Source of the DNA: Rhodopseudomonas palustris
GTDB lineage: Bacteria; Pseudomonadota; Alphaproteobacteria; Rhizobiales; Xanthobacteraceae
Assembly (NCBI RefSeq): GCF_034479375.1
Contig: NZ_CP140155.1
Span: 2,232,001-2,296,000, forward strand
DNA length: 64,000 nt
Direction: 5' to 3'
Position 1 is the stretch's first letter. Each line of letters starts with the position of its first letter. A model generated the notes under the pieces. The model was not told the origin of the DNA and made no database searches. It saw nothing but the letters and a program-made list of their open reading frames with translations. Positions 23,065 to 32,423 of the stretch are shown one piece after another. The position numbers and the translations under genes were made by a program.

Positions 23065-25917
23065 ATGAACCCCGTCAAAGCGCTCGAACAACACGGCCAG
23101 GCAATCTGGCTGGATTTCCTGGCCCGCGGCTTTATCGCCAAGGGCGACCTGAAGAAGCTGATCGACGACGACGGCGTGAAGGGTGTGACATCCAACCCGT
23201 CGATCTTCGAAAAGGCGATCGGCTCCTCGGACGAATATGACGGCGCGATCGGCGCGGCGCTGGCGCGGGGTGACCGCTCAGTCGGCGAGTTGTACGAGGC
23301 GGTCGCGGTCGAGGACATTCAGCACGCCGCCGATGTGCTGCGCCCGACCTACGATAAGCTGAAAGGTCGCGACGGCTTCGTCAGTCTGGAAGTCTCGCCC
23401 TATCTGGCGCTCGACACCAAGGCGACCATCGTCGAGGCCGAGCGGCTGTGGGGCGCGGTGAAGCGCGAAAATCTGATGGTCAAGGTCCCGGCCACGCGGC
23501 AGGGCCTGCCGGCGATCAAGCACCTGATTTCCAAGGGCATCAGCGTCAACGTCACGCTGCTGTTCTCGCAGAAAGTCTATGTCGAGGTCGCGGAAGCCTA
23601 TCTCTCCGGTCTTGAAGCGCTGATTGCGAGCGGCGGTGACCCGGCGCACGTCGCCAGCGTCGCCAGTTTCTTCGTCAGCCGGATCGACAGCGCGATCGAC
23701 AAGGAAATCGACGACAAGATCGCCAAGGCGAACGGTCCTGCCGAGAAGGCCCGGCTGGAGAAGCTGAAGGGCAAGGTCGCGATCGCCAACGCCAAGCTCG
23801 CCTATCAGGACTACAAGCGGTTGTTCTCCGGCGATCGCTGGAAGAAGCTCGAACTGTGCGGCGCCAAGCCGCAACGGCTGCTGTGGGCCTCGACCGGCAC
23901 CAAGAACAAAGCCTACAGCGACGTTCTCTATATCGAAGAGCTGATCGGCCGCGACACCGTCAACACAGTGCCCCCGGCGACGTTCGACGCCTTCCGCGAT
24001 CATGGCAAGCCGCGCGCCAGCCTCGAGGAAAACGTCGACGACGCCCGCGCTGTGTTGAAGGATCTCGACAATATCGGGATTTCGCTGGATGCGATCACCG
24101 ACAGGCTGGTCACCGAAGGCGTGCAGTTGTTCGCCGATGCGTTCGACAAACTGCTCGGTGCGGTGGCGTTCAAGCGCGAGACGGTACTCGCCAGCGGCAT
24201 CGACACGCAGGAGTTCGCGCTCGCTCCGGAGCTTGCGAAAGCCGTCAAGGATCATGGCGAAGACTGGCGCAACGCCGGCAAGATCCGGCGGCTGTGGGAT
24301 CGTGATAAGTCGGTGTGGACCGGCACCGACGAAGACAAATGGCTTGGCTGGCTGAATTCGGCCGCGGCTGAAAAGGCCAAGCTGGCCGACTACACCGAAT
24401 TCGCCAAATGGGTGAAGGCGCGCGGCTTCACCGATGCCGTCGTGCTCGGCATGGGGGGATCGAGCCTCGGCCCGGAAGTGCTGGCCAAGACCTTCGCACA
24501 GCAGCCGGGCTTCCCGAAGCTGCACGTGTTGGACTCGACCGATCCGGCGCAGGTGCGCACGCTGGAGCACAGCGTCACGCTCGGAACCACATTGTTCATC
24601 GTATCATCGAAGTCCGGCGGCACCACCGAGCCGAACGTGATGAAGGATTACTTCTTCGCCCGCGTCGGCGAGACCGTCGGCGCCGACAAGGCCGGCCAGC
24701 ATTTCGTCGCGGTCACCGATCCTGGCTCTTCGATGGAAAAGGTCGCGACCGAAGCGAAGTTCGCCCGGATCTTCCACGGCGATCCGACCATCGGCGGTCG
24801 CTATTCGGTGCTGTCGCCGTTCGGCATGGTGCCCGCCGCCGCGGCCGGAGTCGACCTCGGCCGACTACTCGACGTGACGCTGACCATGGTCCGCTCCTGC
24901 GGGCCCGACGTGCCGCCGCAGGAGAACCCGGGCGTGCAGCTCGGCCTCGCGATGGGCTGCGCCGGCCTCGAAGGTCGCGACAAGGTGACGATCACCTCGT
25001 CGAAGGCGATCGCCGATTTCGGCGCCTGGGCCGAGCAACTGATCGCGGAATCGACCGGCAAGGACGGCAAGGGCCTGATCCCGATCGACGGCGAGCCGCT
25101 GGCCGAGCCGTCGATCTACGGCAGCGACCGGCTGTTCATCGACCTGCGCACCGCGAACGAGAGTGACGCCGCGCATGACGCCAAGCTCGCCGCGCTCGAA
25201 CAGGCCGGACATCCGGTGGTGCGGATCGTGCTGAAATCACCCGACGCTATCGGCCAGGAGTTCTTCCGCTTCGAACTCGCCACCGCCGTGGCAGGCTCCA
25301 TCCTCGGTATCAACCCGTTCAACCAGCCGGATGTCGAATCCGCCAAGATCAAGACCCGCGAACTCACCGCGGCGTTCGAGACCTCCGGTGCATTGCCGCC
25401 CGAGAAGCCCGCGCTGACGACGGCGGACGCCGATCTCTACACCGACGAGTCCAACGCCGCGGCGCTGCGCAAGGCCGGCGCCGACGGCACGCTGGGCTCG
25501 TGGATCAAGGCGCATCTCGCGCGCACGCAGGGTGGCGATTATGTCGCGCTGCTGGCCTATATCGAGCGCAATGCGGCGCATATCGACAAGCTGCAGTCGA
25601 TGCGGCTCGCGGTGCGCGACGCCAGGCATCTGGCGACCTGCGCCGAATTCGGCCCGCGCTTCCTGCACTCCACCGGCCAGGCCTATAAAGGCGGCCCGGA
25701 CAGCGGCGTTTTCCTGCAGATCACCTCTGACGACGCCAACGACCTCGCCGTCCCCGGCCAGACCGCCAGCTTCGGCGTGATCAAGGCGGCGCAGGCCCGC
25801 GGCGATTTCGACGTGCTGACGGAACGTGGCCGCCGCGCGCTGCGCGTCCACATTAAGGGCGACCTCGGCGCCGGATTGAAGTCGCTGGATCAGGCGATCC
25901 GCGACGCACTGAACTAA
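23065..25917 (+). CDS. tal-pgi: Bifunctional transaldolase / glucose-6-phosphate isomerase fusion
   Basis: 950 aa, a fusion of two enzymes. Transaldolase covers about residues 1-365: GVTSNPSIFEK near 40-50 and the Schiff-base Lys140 in LMVKVPAT. Glucose-6-phosphate isomerase covers about 400-945: VVLGMGGSSLGPEV and FIVSSKSGGTTEPN, the sugar-phosphate sites. Such fusions are known in several alphaproteobacteria and actinobacteria. It links fructose 6-phosphate, glucose 6-phosphate and the non-oxidative pentose phosphate pathway. First gene of the operon running to 30607. A weak EcfG-type motif lies 155 bp upstream. Confidence 0.92.
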   Translation: MNPVKALEQHGQAIWLDFLARGFIAKGDLKKLIDDDGVKGVTSNPSIFEKAIGSSDEYDGAIGAALARGDRSVGELYEAVAVEDIQHAADVLRPTYDKLKGRDGFVSLEVSPYLALDTKATIVEAERLWGAVKRENLMVKVPATRQGLPAIKHLISKGISVNVTLLFSQKVYVEVAEAYLSGLEALIASGGDPAHVASVASFFVSRIDSAIDKEIDDKIAKANGPAEKARLEKLKGKVAIANAKLAYQDYKRLFSGDRWKKLELCGAKPQRLLWASTGTKNKAYSDVLYIEELIGRDTVNTVPPATFDAFRDHGKPRASLEENVDDARAVLKDLDNIGISLDAITDRLVTEGVQLFADAFDKLLGAVAFKRETVLASGIDTQEFALAPELAKAVKDHGEDWRNAGKIRRLWDRDKSVWTGTDEDKWLGWLNSAAAEKAKLADYTEFAKWVKARGFTDAVVLGMGGSSLGPEVLAKTFAQQPGFPKLHVLDSTDPAQVRTLEHSVTLGTTLFIVSSKSGGTTEPNVMKDYFFARVGETVGADKAGQHFVAVTDPGSSMEKVATEAKFARIFHGDPTIGGRYSVLSPFGMVPAAAAGVDLGRLLDVTLTMVRSCGPDVPPQENPGVQLGLAMGCAGLEGRDKVTITSSKAIADFGAWAEQLIAESTGKDGKGLIPIDGEPLAEPSIYGSDRLFIDLRTANESDAAHDAKLAALEQAGHPVVRIVLKSPDAIGQEFFRFELATAVAGSILGINPFNQPDVESAKIKTRELTAAFETSGALPPEKPALTTADADLYTDESNAAALRKAGADGTLGSWIKAHLARTQGGDYVALLAYIERNAAHIDKLQSMRLAVRDARHLATCAEFGPRFLHSTGQAYKGGPDSGVFLQITSDDANDLAVPGQTASFGVIKAAQARGDFDVLTERGRRALRVHIKGDLGAGLKSLDQAIRDALN

Positions 25918-25981
25918 CGACTGAACGGCGACAACGAGGCTCCGCATTCAAGCGGAGCCCGGACACACAGGAGATCCTTGC

Positions 25982-27019
25982 ATGCAGCTCGGCATGGTCG
26001 GCCTCGGACGAATGGGCGGCAACATCGTTCGCCGCCTGATGAAAGATGGCCACCACGCCGTGGTGTATGATCGGGATCCCAAAGCGGTCGACGCGCTGAC
26101 CACCGAAGGCGCTGTCGGCGCTCAGGGCCTGGAAGATTTGGTCCGCAAGCTCGACGCGCCGCGCGCGGTGTGGGTGATGCTGCCGGCCGGCCAGATCACC
26201 GAAACCACGATCGAAGCGCTCGGCAAGCTGCTCGCGCCGGGCGACGTCATCATCGACGGCGGCAACACCTTCTGGCAGGACGACATCCGGCGCGCCAGGA
26301 CGCTGAAGGAGAACAACGTCAGCTACGTCGATGTCGGCACCTCCGGCGGCATCTGGGGCTTTGAACGCGGCTACTGCATGATGATCGGCGGCGACAAACC
26401 GGTCGTCGACCGGCTCGATCCGATCTTCGCCACGCTCGCGCCGGGCATCGGCGACATTCCGCGCACGCCGGGCCGCGACGGCCGCGACCCGCGCGTCGAA
26501 CAGGGCTACATCCACGCCGGCCCCGTCGGTTCGGGGCACTTCGTCAAGATGGTGCACAACGGCATCGAATACGGCCTGATGCAGGCCTATGCCGAAGGCT
26601 TCGACATTCTCAAGAACGCCAATATCGACGCGCTGCCGAGCGAGCACCGGTTCGATCTCGACATCGCCGATATTGCCGAAGTGTGGCGGCGCGGCAGCGT
26701 GATTCCGTCCTGGCTGCTCGACCTCACCGCCTCCGCGCTCGCGCGCAATGGCGAGCTCGACACCTACTCCGGCTTCGTCGAGGATTCCGGCGAGGGCCGC
26801 TGGACCATCAACGCTGCGATCGAGGAAGCCGTGCCGGCCGAAGTGCTGACCTCGGCGCTGTTTGCGCGCTTCCGCTCGCGCAAAGAGCACACCTTTGCGG
26901 AGAAGATCCTGTCGGCGATGCGCGCCGGCTTCGGCGGGCACAAGGAGCCGCAGCAACATCCCGATGCCGAGCATCAGGCCGCGCCAGCAATCCTCGAGCC
27001 GAAAGCGGAGCGCGCGTGA
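25982..27019 (+). CDS. gnd: 6-phosphogluconate dehydrogenase, decarboxylating (short, NAD-type family)
   Basis: 345 aa, the short form, rather than the ~470-aa GndA type. N-terminal Rossmann motif [13 protein letters not shown], then the signature [14 protein letters not shown] and the catalytic region [20 protein letters not shown] with the conserved Lys and Asn. It oxidises 6-phosphogluconate to ribulose 5-phosphate and CO2. A good ribosome binding site (AGGAG) precedes the ATG. Its stop overlaps the GTG start of zwf (GTGA). The cofactor preference (NAD or NADP) is not certain from sequence. Confidence 0.9.
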   Translation: MQLGMVGLGRMGGNIVRRLMKDGHHAVVYDRDPKAVDALTTEGAVGAQGLEDLVRKLDAPRAVWVMLPAGQITETTIEALGKLLAPGDVIIDGGNTFWQDDIRRARTLKENNVSYVDVGTSGGIWGFERGYCMMIGGDKPVVDRLDPIFATLAPGIGDIPRTPGRDGRDPRVEQGYIHAGPVGSGHFVKMVHNGIEYGLMQAYAEGFDILKNANIDALPSEHRFDLDIADIAEVWRRGSVIPSWLLDLTASALARNGELDTYSGFVEDSGEGRWTINAAIEEAVPAEVLTSALFARFRSRKEHTFAEKILSAMRAGFGGHKEPQQHPDAEHQAAPAILEPKAERA

Positions 27020-28530
27020 CCACTCAAGTCAATCCCCAGGTGCCAGAAGGTTGCGCTTTCGTGATCTTCGGCGTCACCGGCGATCTCACTCACCGCCTGG
27101 TGATTCCGGCGTTGTACAATCTCGCCGAAGCCAATCTGCTGCCGGAAAAATTCTGCGTGGTCGGCATCACTCGCTCGGAGATGTCAAGCGAGGATCTGCG
27201 CGCCAGCCTGATGCACGGCCTGCGCAAATTCGCGACGCGGCCGGTGAACGAGGACATCGCCGACAAGCTGTTGTACTGCGTGACCGCGGTCAGCGCCGAT
27301 CCAGCCGATCCGCCATCCTTCGACCGGCTGCGCGAGCGGCTGGAAAAGCTCGAGGCCAACCGCAACACCGGCGGCAACCGGCTGTTCTATCTGGCGACGC
27401 CACCCGACGCCTTCGCGCCGATCGCGACCGAGCTCGGCCGCGCCGGCCTGCTCGAGGAAGACACCAAGGCATGGCGCCGGCTGGTGGTCGAGAAGCCTTT
27501 CGGCACCGATCTCGCCTCGGCCAAGGCGCTGAACGATCATCTCCTCAGCATCGTCACCGAGCACGAGTTGTACCGGATCGATCATTATCTCGGCAAGGAG
27601 ACGGTGCAGAACATCCTGGTGCTGCGCTTCTCCAACGGCATGTTCGAGCCGATCTGGAATCGCGATCACATCGAACACATCCAGATCACGGTGGACGAGA
27701 AACTCGGCGTCGGCCATCGCGGCAGCTTCTACGACAAGACCGGCGCGCTGCGCGACATGGTGCCGAACCATCTGTTCCAGTTGCTGTCGCTGGTCGCGAT
27801 GGAGCCGCCGGCGCATTTCAACGCGCATTCGGTGCGCTCGGCCAAGGCCGAAGTGCTCACCGCGATCCAGGTCCAGAGCGAACAGGAAGCGCTGCGCAAT
27901 TCGGTCCGCGCACAATACATCGCCGGCAAGGTCGGCGACACCGAGATCCCCGACTACCGCAGTGTCAAGGATGTCGCGCCGGGCAGCACCACCGAAACCT
28001 ATGCGGCGCTGAAGCTGACGATCGACAACTGGCGCTGGGCCGGCGTGCCGTTCTATCTTCGCACCGGCAAGGCGCTCGGCGCCAAGCGCACCGAGGTCGC
28101 GATCAAGTTCAAGCAGGCGCCGTTCGCGATGTTCCGCTGCACGCCGGTGGAGCAATTGTCGCAGAACTATCTGGTGATCGGCATCGAGCCGGTCGAGGGC
28201 ATCTCCCTGCAGTTCAACACCAAGATCCCCGGCCCGGCGATCGCGATCGACGGGGTCGAGATGACCTTCCGCTACAAGGATTACTTCAAGGTGGCGCCGA
28301 GCAACGGCTACGAGACCCTGCTGCACGATTGCATGATCGGCGACAACATCCTGTTCCAGCGCGCCGACGGCGTCGAGGCCGGCTGGCGCGCGGTGCAGCC
28401 GTTCCTCGATGCCTGGGAGAAGGCCGGCGCCGAGGGCTTACAGACCTACAGGGCCGGCAGCGAAGGGCCGGAGGATGCCGAGACCCTGCTCACCCGTGAC
28501 GGCCGCAACTGGCGCGGCTCGGCCAAATGA
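27016..28530 (+). CDS. zwf: Glucose-6-phosphate 1-dehydrogenase
   Basis: 504 aa with a GTG start overlapping the gnd stop by 4 bp; no ATG lies near the conserved N-terminus. The NADP site is [19 protein letters not shown] and the active site is [14 protein letters not shown], with His as the catalytic base and Lys as the phosphate ligand. It oxidises glucose 6-phosphate to 6-phosphogluconolactone and forms NADPH. The next gene, pgl, overlaps its stop by 4 bp, so the pathway order zwf-pgl is translated in a coupled way. Confidence 0.93.
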   Translation: MTTQVNPQVPEGCAFVIFGVTGDLTHRLVIPALYNLAEANLLPEKFCVVGITRSEMSSEDLRASLMHGLRKFATRPVNEDIADKLLYCVTAVSADPADPPSFDRLRERLEKLEANRNTGGNRLFYLATPPDAFAPIATELGRAGLLEEDTKAWRRLVVEKPFGTDLASAKALNDHLLSIVTEHELYRIDHYLGKETVQNILVLRFSNGMFEPIWNRDHIEHIQITVDEKLGVGHRGSFYDKTGALRDMVPNHLFQLLSLVAMEPPAHFNAHSVRSAKAEVLTAIQVQSEQEALRNSVRAQYIAGKVGDTEIPDYRSVKDVAPGSTTETYAALKLTIDNWRWAGVPFYLRTGKALGAKRTEVAIKFKQAPFAMFRCTPVEQLSQNYLVIGIEPVEGISLQFNTKIPGPAIAIDGVEMTFRYKDYFKVAPSNGYETLLHDCMIGDNILFQRADGVEAGWRAVQPFLDAWEKAGAEGLQTYRAGSEGPEDAETLLTRDGRNWRGSAK

Positions 28531-29273
28531 AGGTCGGCGACCGTCGCCAGATCGTCGTCGCCGCCGACGCCGAGGCGCTGGCGCGGGTCGCGGCACAACG
28601 GCTGATCGCCCGCGTCGCGCTGCATCATGAGCGCCCGGCGATCTGCCTGACCGGCGGCTCCGGGCCGCAGCGGATGTTCGAGCTGTTGGCGACCGAATTC
28701 GCGGACAGGATTCCCTGGTCGCGCGTGCACTGGTTCATCAGCGACGAACGTTTCGTGCCGCTCGACGACCCGCTGAGCAATATGGGGACGATCAGGCGCG
28801 TGCTGCTCGACGGCCGCGCGCCGCCGGACAACATCCACGCGATTCCCGCCGGCGACAGCGCCACGCCTGACGAGGCGGCGACGCGCTACGAACGCGACTT
28901 GCAGACGTTCTACGGCGCCACGGCGCTCGATCCGGCGCGGCCGCTGTTCGATCTGGTGCTCGGCGGCGTCGGCCCGGACGGCCACACCGCGTCGCTGTTT
29001 CCCGGCTGGCCGCAACTCGACGTGACCGATCGCTGGGCCGCAGGCGTCGATACGGCGCATGTCGCGCCGTTCGTGCCGCGCGTCACCCTCACCTTTCCGG
29101 CACTGGCATCGTGTAACGAGATGCTGTTCCTCGTCCACGGCGCGGCCAAACGCGAGATCGTCGGCCAAGTCTTCGAAGGCGCCGATCTGCCGGCCGGCCG
29201 CGCCCGCTCGAACGGCGAGACGGTGTGGCTGATCACCGAGGACGCACTGCCGGAGGCGGTCCGTGAAGGCTGA
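28527..29273 (+). CDS. pgl: 6-phosphogluconolactonase
   Basis: 248 aa, DevB/SOL family. ICLTGGSGPQRMFELLA is the phosphate-binding region, WFISDERFVPLDDPLSN the second signature, and GVGPDGHTASLFPG carries the likely catalytic His. It hydrolyses 6-phosphogluconolactone to 6-phosphogluconate, the step between zwf and gnd. It overlaps zwf by 4 bp and gntK by 11 bp. Confidence 0.93.
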   Translation: MKVGDRRQIVVAADAEALARVAAQRLIARVALHHERPAICLTGGSGPQRMFELLATEFADRIPWSRVHWFISDERFVPLDDPLSNMGTIRRVLLDGRAPPDNIHAIPAGDSATPDEAATRYERDLQTFYGATALDPARPLFDLVLGGVGPDGHTASLFPGWPQLDVTDRWAAGVDTAHVAPFVPRVTLTFPALASCNEMLFLVHGAAKREIVGQVFEGADLPAGRARSNGETVWLITEDALPEAVREG

Positions 29274-29790
29274 CGATCCGCAACCGCGAGTCCTGATCGT
29301 GACGGGCGTGTCCGGCTCCGGCAAGAGCACCATCGGCGAACTGCTCGCCGAGCGGCTCGGCTGGACCTACCAGGATGGCGACGACTTCCATCCTCCGGCC
29401 AATGTCGCGAAGATGAGCGCCGGCCAGCCGCTGACCGACGACGACCGCTGGCCGTGGCTGCGCGCGATCGCGGCCGAGATCGATCGGATCGCCGACGAAG
29501 GCCACCATGCCGTGATCGGCTGCTCGGCGCTGAAGCGGGCTTATCGTGATATCCTCGTGCATGGACGCGCCGACGTGCGCATCGTCTATCTCGACGGCAG
29601 CCGCGAGCTGATCGCCGCCCGGATGGCCGCTCGCAAGAATCACTTCATGCCGGGCGGGCTGCTCGACAGCCAGTTCGCGACGCTGGAACAGCCCGGCGCC
29701 GACGAACGCCCGATCACGGTCAGCATCGACGCCTCGATCGAACAGATCGTCGACGCGATCGTCACCCAACTCCACAGCAACAGGCCTTGA
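29263..29790 (+). CDS. gntK: Gluconokinase (GntK family)
   Basis: 175 aa with a GTG start inside the end of pgl (11-bp overlap). Walker A is GVSGSGKST, followed by YQDGDDFHPPANVAKMSAG, the gluconate site, and IGCSALKRAYRD. It phosphorylates gluconate to 6-phosphogluconate with ATP, letting free gluconate enter the same pathway. Length and motifs match GntK/IdnK. The next gene starts 4 bp later. Confidence 0.9.
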   Translation: MKADDPQPRVLIVTGVSGSGKSTIGELLAERLGWTYQDGDDFHPPANVAKMSAGQPLTDDDRWPWLRAIAAEIDRIADEGHHAVIGCSALKRAYRDILVHGRADVRIVYLDGSRELIAARMAARKNHFMPGGLLDSQFATLEQPGADERPITVSIDASIEQIVDAIVTQLHSNRP

Positions 29791-29794
29791 ACCG

Positions 29795-30607
29795 ATGAGC
29801 CGCATCGCGCTGGTGATTTCCGATGTCGACGGCACGCTGCTGACGTCCGACAAGCGACTGTCCGAACGCGCCCGCGCCGCGGTGGCAAAGCTGCAGCAGG
29901 CCGGCATCGGCTTCACGCTGACGTCGAGCCGGCCGCCGGTCGGGATGCGGATGTTCAGCGATCCGCTCGGCATCACGCTGCCGCTCGGGCCGTTCAACGG
30001 CAGCTCGATCGTCGACCCATCGCTCAGCGTGATCGAGCAGCACCTCATTCCCGCCGCGGCGGTGAAGACCAGCCTCGATCTGCTCGAGCGCCACGGCATC
30101 GACGTCTGGATCTTCACCAACGACAATTGGTACATCCGCCGCGACGACGGCAAATACGTGCCGCACGAACAGCGCACCATCCGGTTCGATCCGACGCAGA
30201 TCGACGATTTCACGCCGCTGGCCGACGACGCCTGCAAGATCGTCGGCGCCAGTCCGGATTTCGCATTGCTCGAACGCTGCGAAAAGGAGCTGCAGGCCGC
30301 GCTCGGCGACGCCGCGCTGGCGATCCGCTCGCAGGACTACTACCTCGACGTCACGCCGCCGGGCCAGAACAAGGGCACCTTCGTGCAGGCGATGGCGAAG
30401 CGTCTCGGGATTGCGACAGACGCGATCGCCACGCTCGGCGACATGCAGAACGATCTGGCGATGTTCCGGGTCAGCGGGCTGCCGATCGCAATGGGCAACG
30501 CCACCGACGACGTCAAGCGGCTGGCGTCGCACGTCACGGCCTCGAACGAGGACGAGGGTTTCGCGGCGGCGATCGACTTCATCCTCGCGCGCAACGCGCA
30601 GATCTGA
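29795..30607 (+). CDS. Cof-type HAD-IIB sugar phosphatase
   Basis: 270 aa. Motif I SDVDGTLLTSD (nucleophile Asp), motif II LTSSRPP, motif III Lys in GQNKGTFVQAMAK, and motif IV TLGDMQNDLAMFRVSG place it in the Cof/YbiV group of HAD phosphatases. These dephosphorylate sugar phosphates and related small molecules. It is the last gene of the pentose phosphate operon, 4 bp after gntK, and convergent with the GH15 gene 10 bp away. The substrate is unknown. Confidence 0.87.
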   Translation: MSRIALVISDVDGTLLTSDKRLSERARAAVAKLQQAGIGFTLTSSRPPVGMRMFSDPLGITLPLGPFNGSSIVDPSLSVIEQHLIPAAAVKTSLDLLERHGIDVWIFTNDNWYIRRDDGKYVPHEQRTIRFDPTQIDDFTPLADDACKIVGASPDFALLERCEKELQAALGDAALAIRSQDYYLDVTPPGQNKGTFVQAMAKRLGIATDAIATLGDMQNDLAMFRVSGLPIAMGNATDDVKRLASHVTASNEDEGFAAAIDFILARNAQI

Positions 30608-30617
30608 GCGCGGACGC

Positions 30618-32423
30618 CTATTTCGAGCGCTGCACCGCCGGCTTGCCGGTTGTGGACCTCGCCGCGCTGAGATTGTCAGCGGTGATGATCAGCGCGATGT
30701 GGGTCAGCGCCTGCGGGAAATTGCCCGTCTGCCGGCCCGCATCGGGGTCGTATTCCTCGGCGAGGAGACCGACGTCGTTGGCGATGCCGACAACGCGATC
30801 GAACAGCACTTTGGCTTCGTCGATCCTGCCGTCGAACACATAGGCGTCGGCCAGCCACAGGCTGCAGGCGAGAAACGCCCCCTCGACCGGGAGCGGCTCG
30901 TCGGGCGTTTCGCGCGGATCGTGACGAAGCACGAAGCCCCGATGCATCATGTGCGTCTCGATCGCCGCGACCGTGCCGCGCACCCGCGGATCGTCGGGCG
31001 GCAGGAAGCCGACCGCCGGGATCAGCAGCACGCTGGCGTCCAGCACATCGGCGCCGTAGTGCTCGACGAAGGCGTTCTGTTTCGCGTCGAAACCCTTGGC
31101 GCAGACGTCGCGATGGATCTCGTCGCGCAGCGCGCGCCATTTCGCGAGCGGGGCCTTCAGGCCGAATTTTTCCGCGCTCTTGACGCCGCGATCGAAGGCC
31201 ACCCAGGTCATGACCTTGGAAAACACGTAGTGTTTGGCGGGCCCGCGACGCTCCCAGATGCCGCTGTCCGGCTGATCCCAGATCGTCGCCAGATGCTTCA
31301 GCACCGCGCATTCCATCGCCCAGGAATCGCCGTCGAGTTCGAGGCCCGCCATTCGCCATTGATGGAAGGCGTCGATCAATTCGCCATAGACGTCGAGTTG
31401 CAATTGATCGTGCGCCGCATTGCCGATCCGCACCGGCTGGGCGCCCTCATAGCCGGGCAGCCAGTCGGCCTGCCACTCCAGTAGCCGGCGATGGCCGTCG
31501 ATCGAGTACATGATCTGCAATTTGGCCGGCGCGCCGGCGGCCGCGCGCAGCAGCCAATCGTGCCACGCTGCGGCCTCCGCGGTGTAGCCGTTGTTCATCA
31601 GCGCGAACAGCGTGAAGGTCGCGTCGCGAAGCCAGCAGAACCGATAGTCCCAGTTGCGGGCGCCGCCCAGCGTTTCCGGCAGCGAGGTCGTCGGCGCCGC
31701 GACGATGCCGCCGGTCGGTGCGAAGGTTAGCGCCTTCAGCGTGATCAGCGAACGCATCACCAGATCGCGATACTCGCCGGTGTAAGTCGAGCGGCCCGCC
31801 CAGTCGCTCCAGAACTCCTCGGTATCGCGCAACGCGGCGATCGGATCGATCGTCTCCGGCACCGGCAGATGCGACGGCCCGTAGGTCATCAGGAAAGGGA
31901 TGGTCTCGCCCTCGCTGACCGGGAAGTCGGCGACCGTCGTCATCCCCTCGCCGTGACTCACCACCCGCGATCGCAGCACCGTCATGTCCGGACCGCAGAC
32001 CGCAAGCAGTTCGCCGGGCTTTTCGCCGCGCTTCACCCAGGGAATGTCGACGCCGAAACCGAACCGCAGCACCAGATGCATCCGCAGCTCGACGCGGCCG
32101 ACGTCGCCGCGCACCAGCCGCACGATGTGGGAGGCCCTGCGGCGCAGCGGCATGAAGTCGATCAGCGTGGCGATTCCAGTTTCGGTCTCGAACCGCGTTT
32201 CCAGGATCAGGCTGTCGCCGCGATAGCGCCGCGTCGTCGATATCACCTGCTGCGACGGGCCGATCTGCCAGTGGCCGTGGGTCTCATCGCCCAAGAGCGC
32301 GGCGAAGCACGCATCGGAATCGAACGACGGCCAGCACAGCCAGTCGATCGAGCCGTCGCGTCCGACCAGCGCCGAAGTCTCGCAATCGCCGATCAGGGCG
32401 TAGTCTTCGATCTTACCCGGCAA
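30618..32423 (-). CDS. Glycoside hydrolase family 15 (glucoamylase- or trehalase-like)
   Basis: 601 aa. It begins PGKIEDYALIGDCETSALVGRDG, the usual start of bacterial GH15 proteins with an N-terminal beta-sandwich. The (alpha/alpha)6 catalytic domain has WDYRFCWLRDATFT, the catalytic acid region SGIWERRG, and LLAEEYDP near the C-terminus for the base. It removes glucose from alpha-glucans, or splits trehalose as some GH15 members do; the sequence alone does not decide. The start is TTG at 32423, 11 bp inside the end of malQ, so translation is coupled. It is convergent with the pentose phosphate operon. Confidence 0.83.
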   Translation of the reverse strand: MPGKIEDYALIGDCETSALVGRDGSIDWLCWPSFDSDACFAALLGDETHGHWQIGPSQQVISTTRRYRGDSLILETRFETETGIATLIDFMPLRRRASHIVRLVRGDVGRVELRMHLVLRFGFGVDIPWVKRGEKPGELLAVCGPDMTVLRSRVVSHGEGMTTVADFPVSEGETIPFLMTYGPSHLPVPETIDPIAALRDTEEFWSDWAGRSTYTGEYRDLVMRSLITLKALTFAPTGGIVAAPTTSLPETLGGARNWDYRFCWLRDATFTLFALMNNGYTAEAAAWHDWLLRAAAGAPAKLQIMYSIDGHRRLLEWQADWLPGYEGAQPVRIGNAAHDQLQLDVYGELIDAFHQWRMAGLELDGDSWAMECAVLKHLATIWDQPDSGIWERRGPAKHYVFSKVMTWVAFDRGVKSAEKFGLKAPLAKWRALRDEIHRDVCAKGFDAKQNAFVEHYGADVLDASVLLIPAVGFLPPDDPRVRGTVAAIETHMMHRGFVLRHDPRETPDEPLPVEGAFLACSLWLADAYVFDGRIDEAKVLFDRVVGIANDVGLLAEEYDPDAGRQTGNFPQALTHIALIITADNLSAARSTTGKPAVQRSK

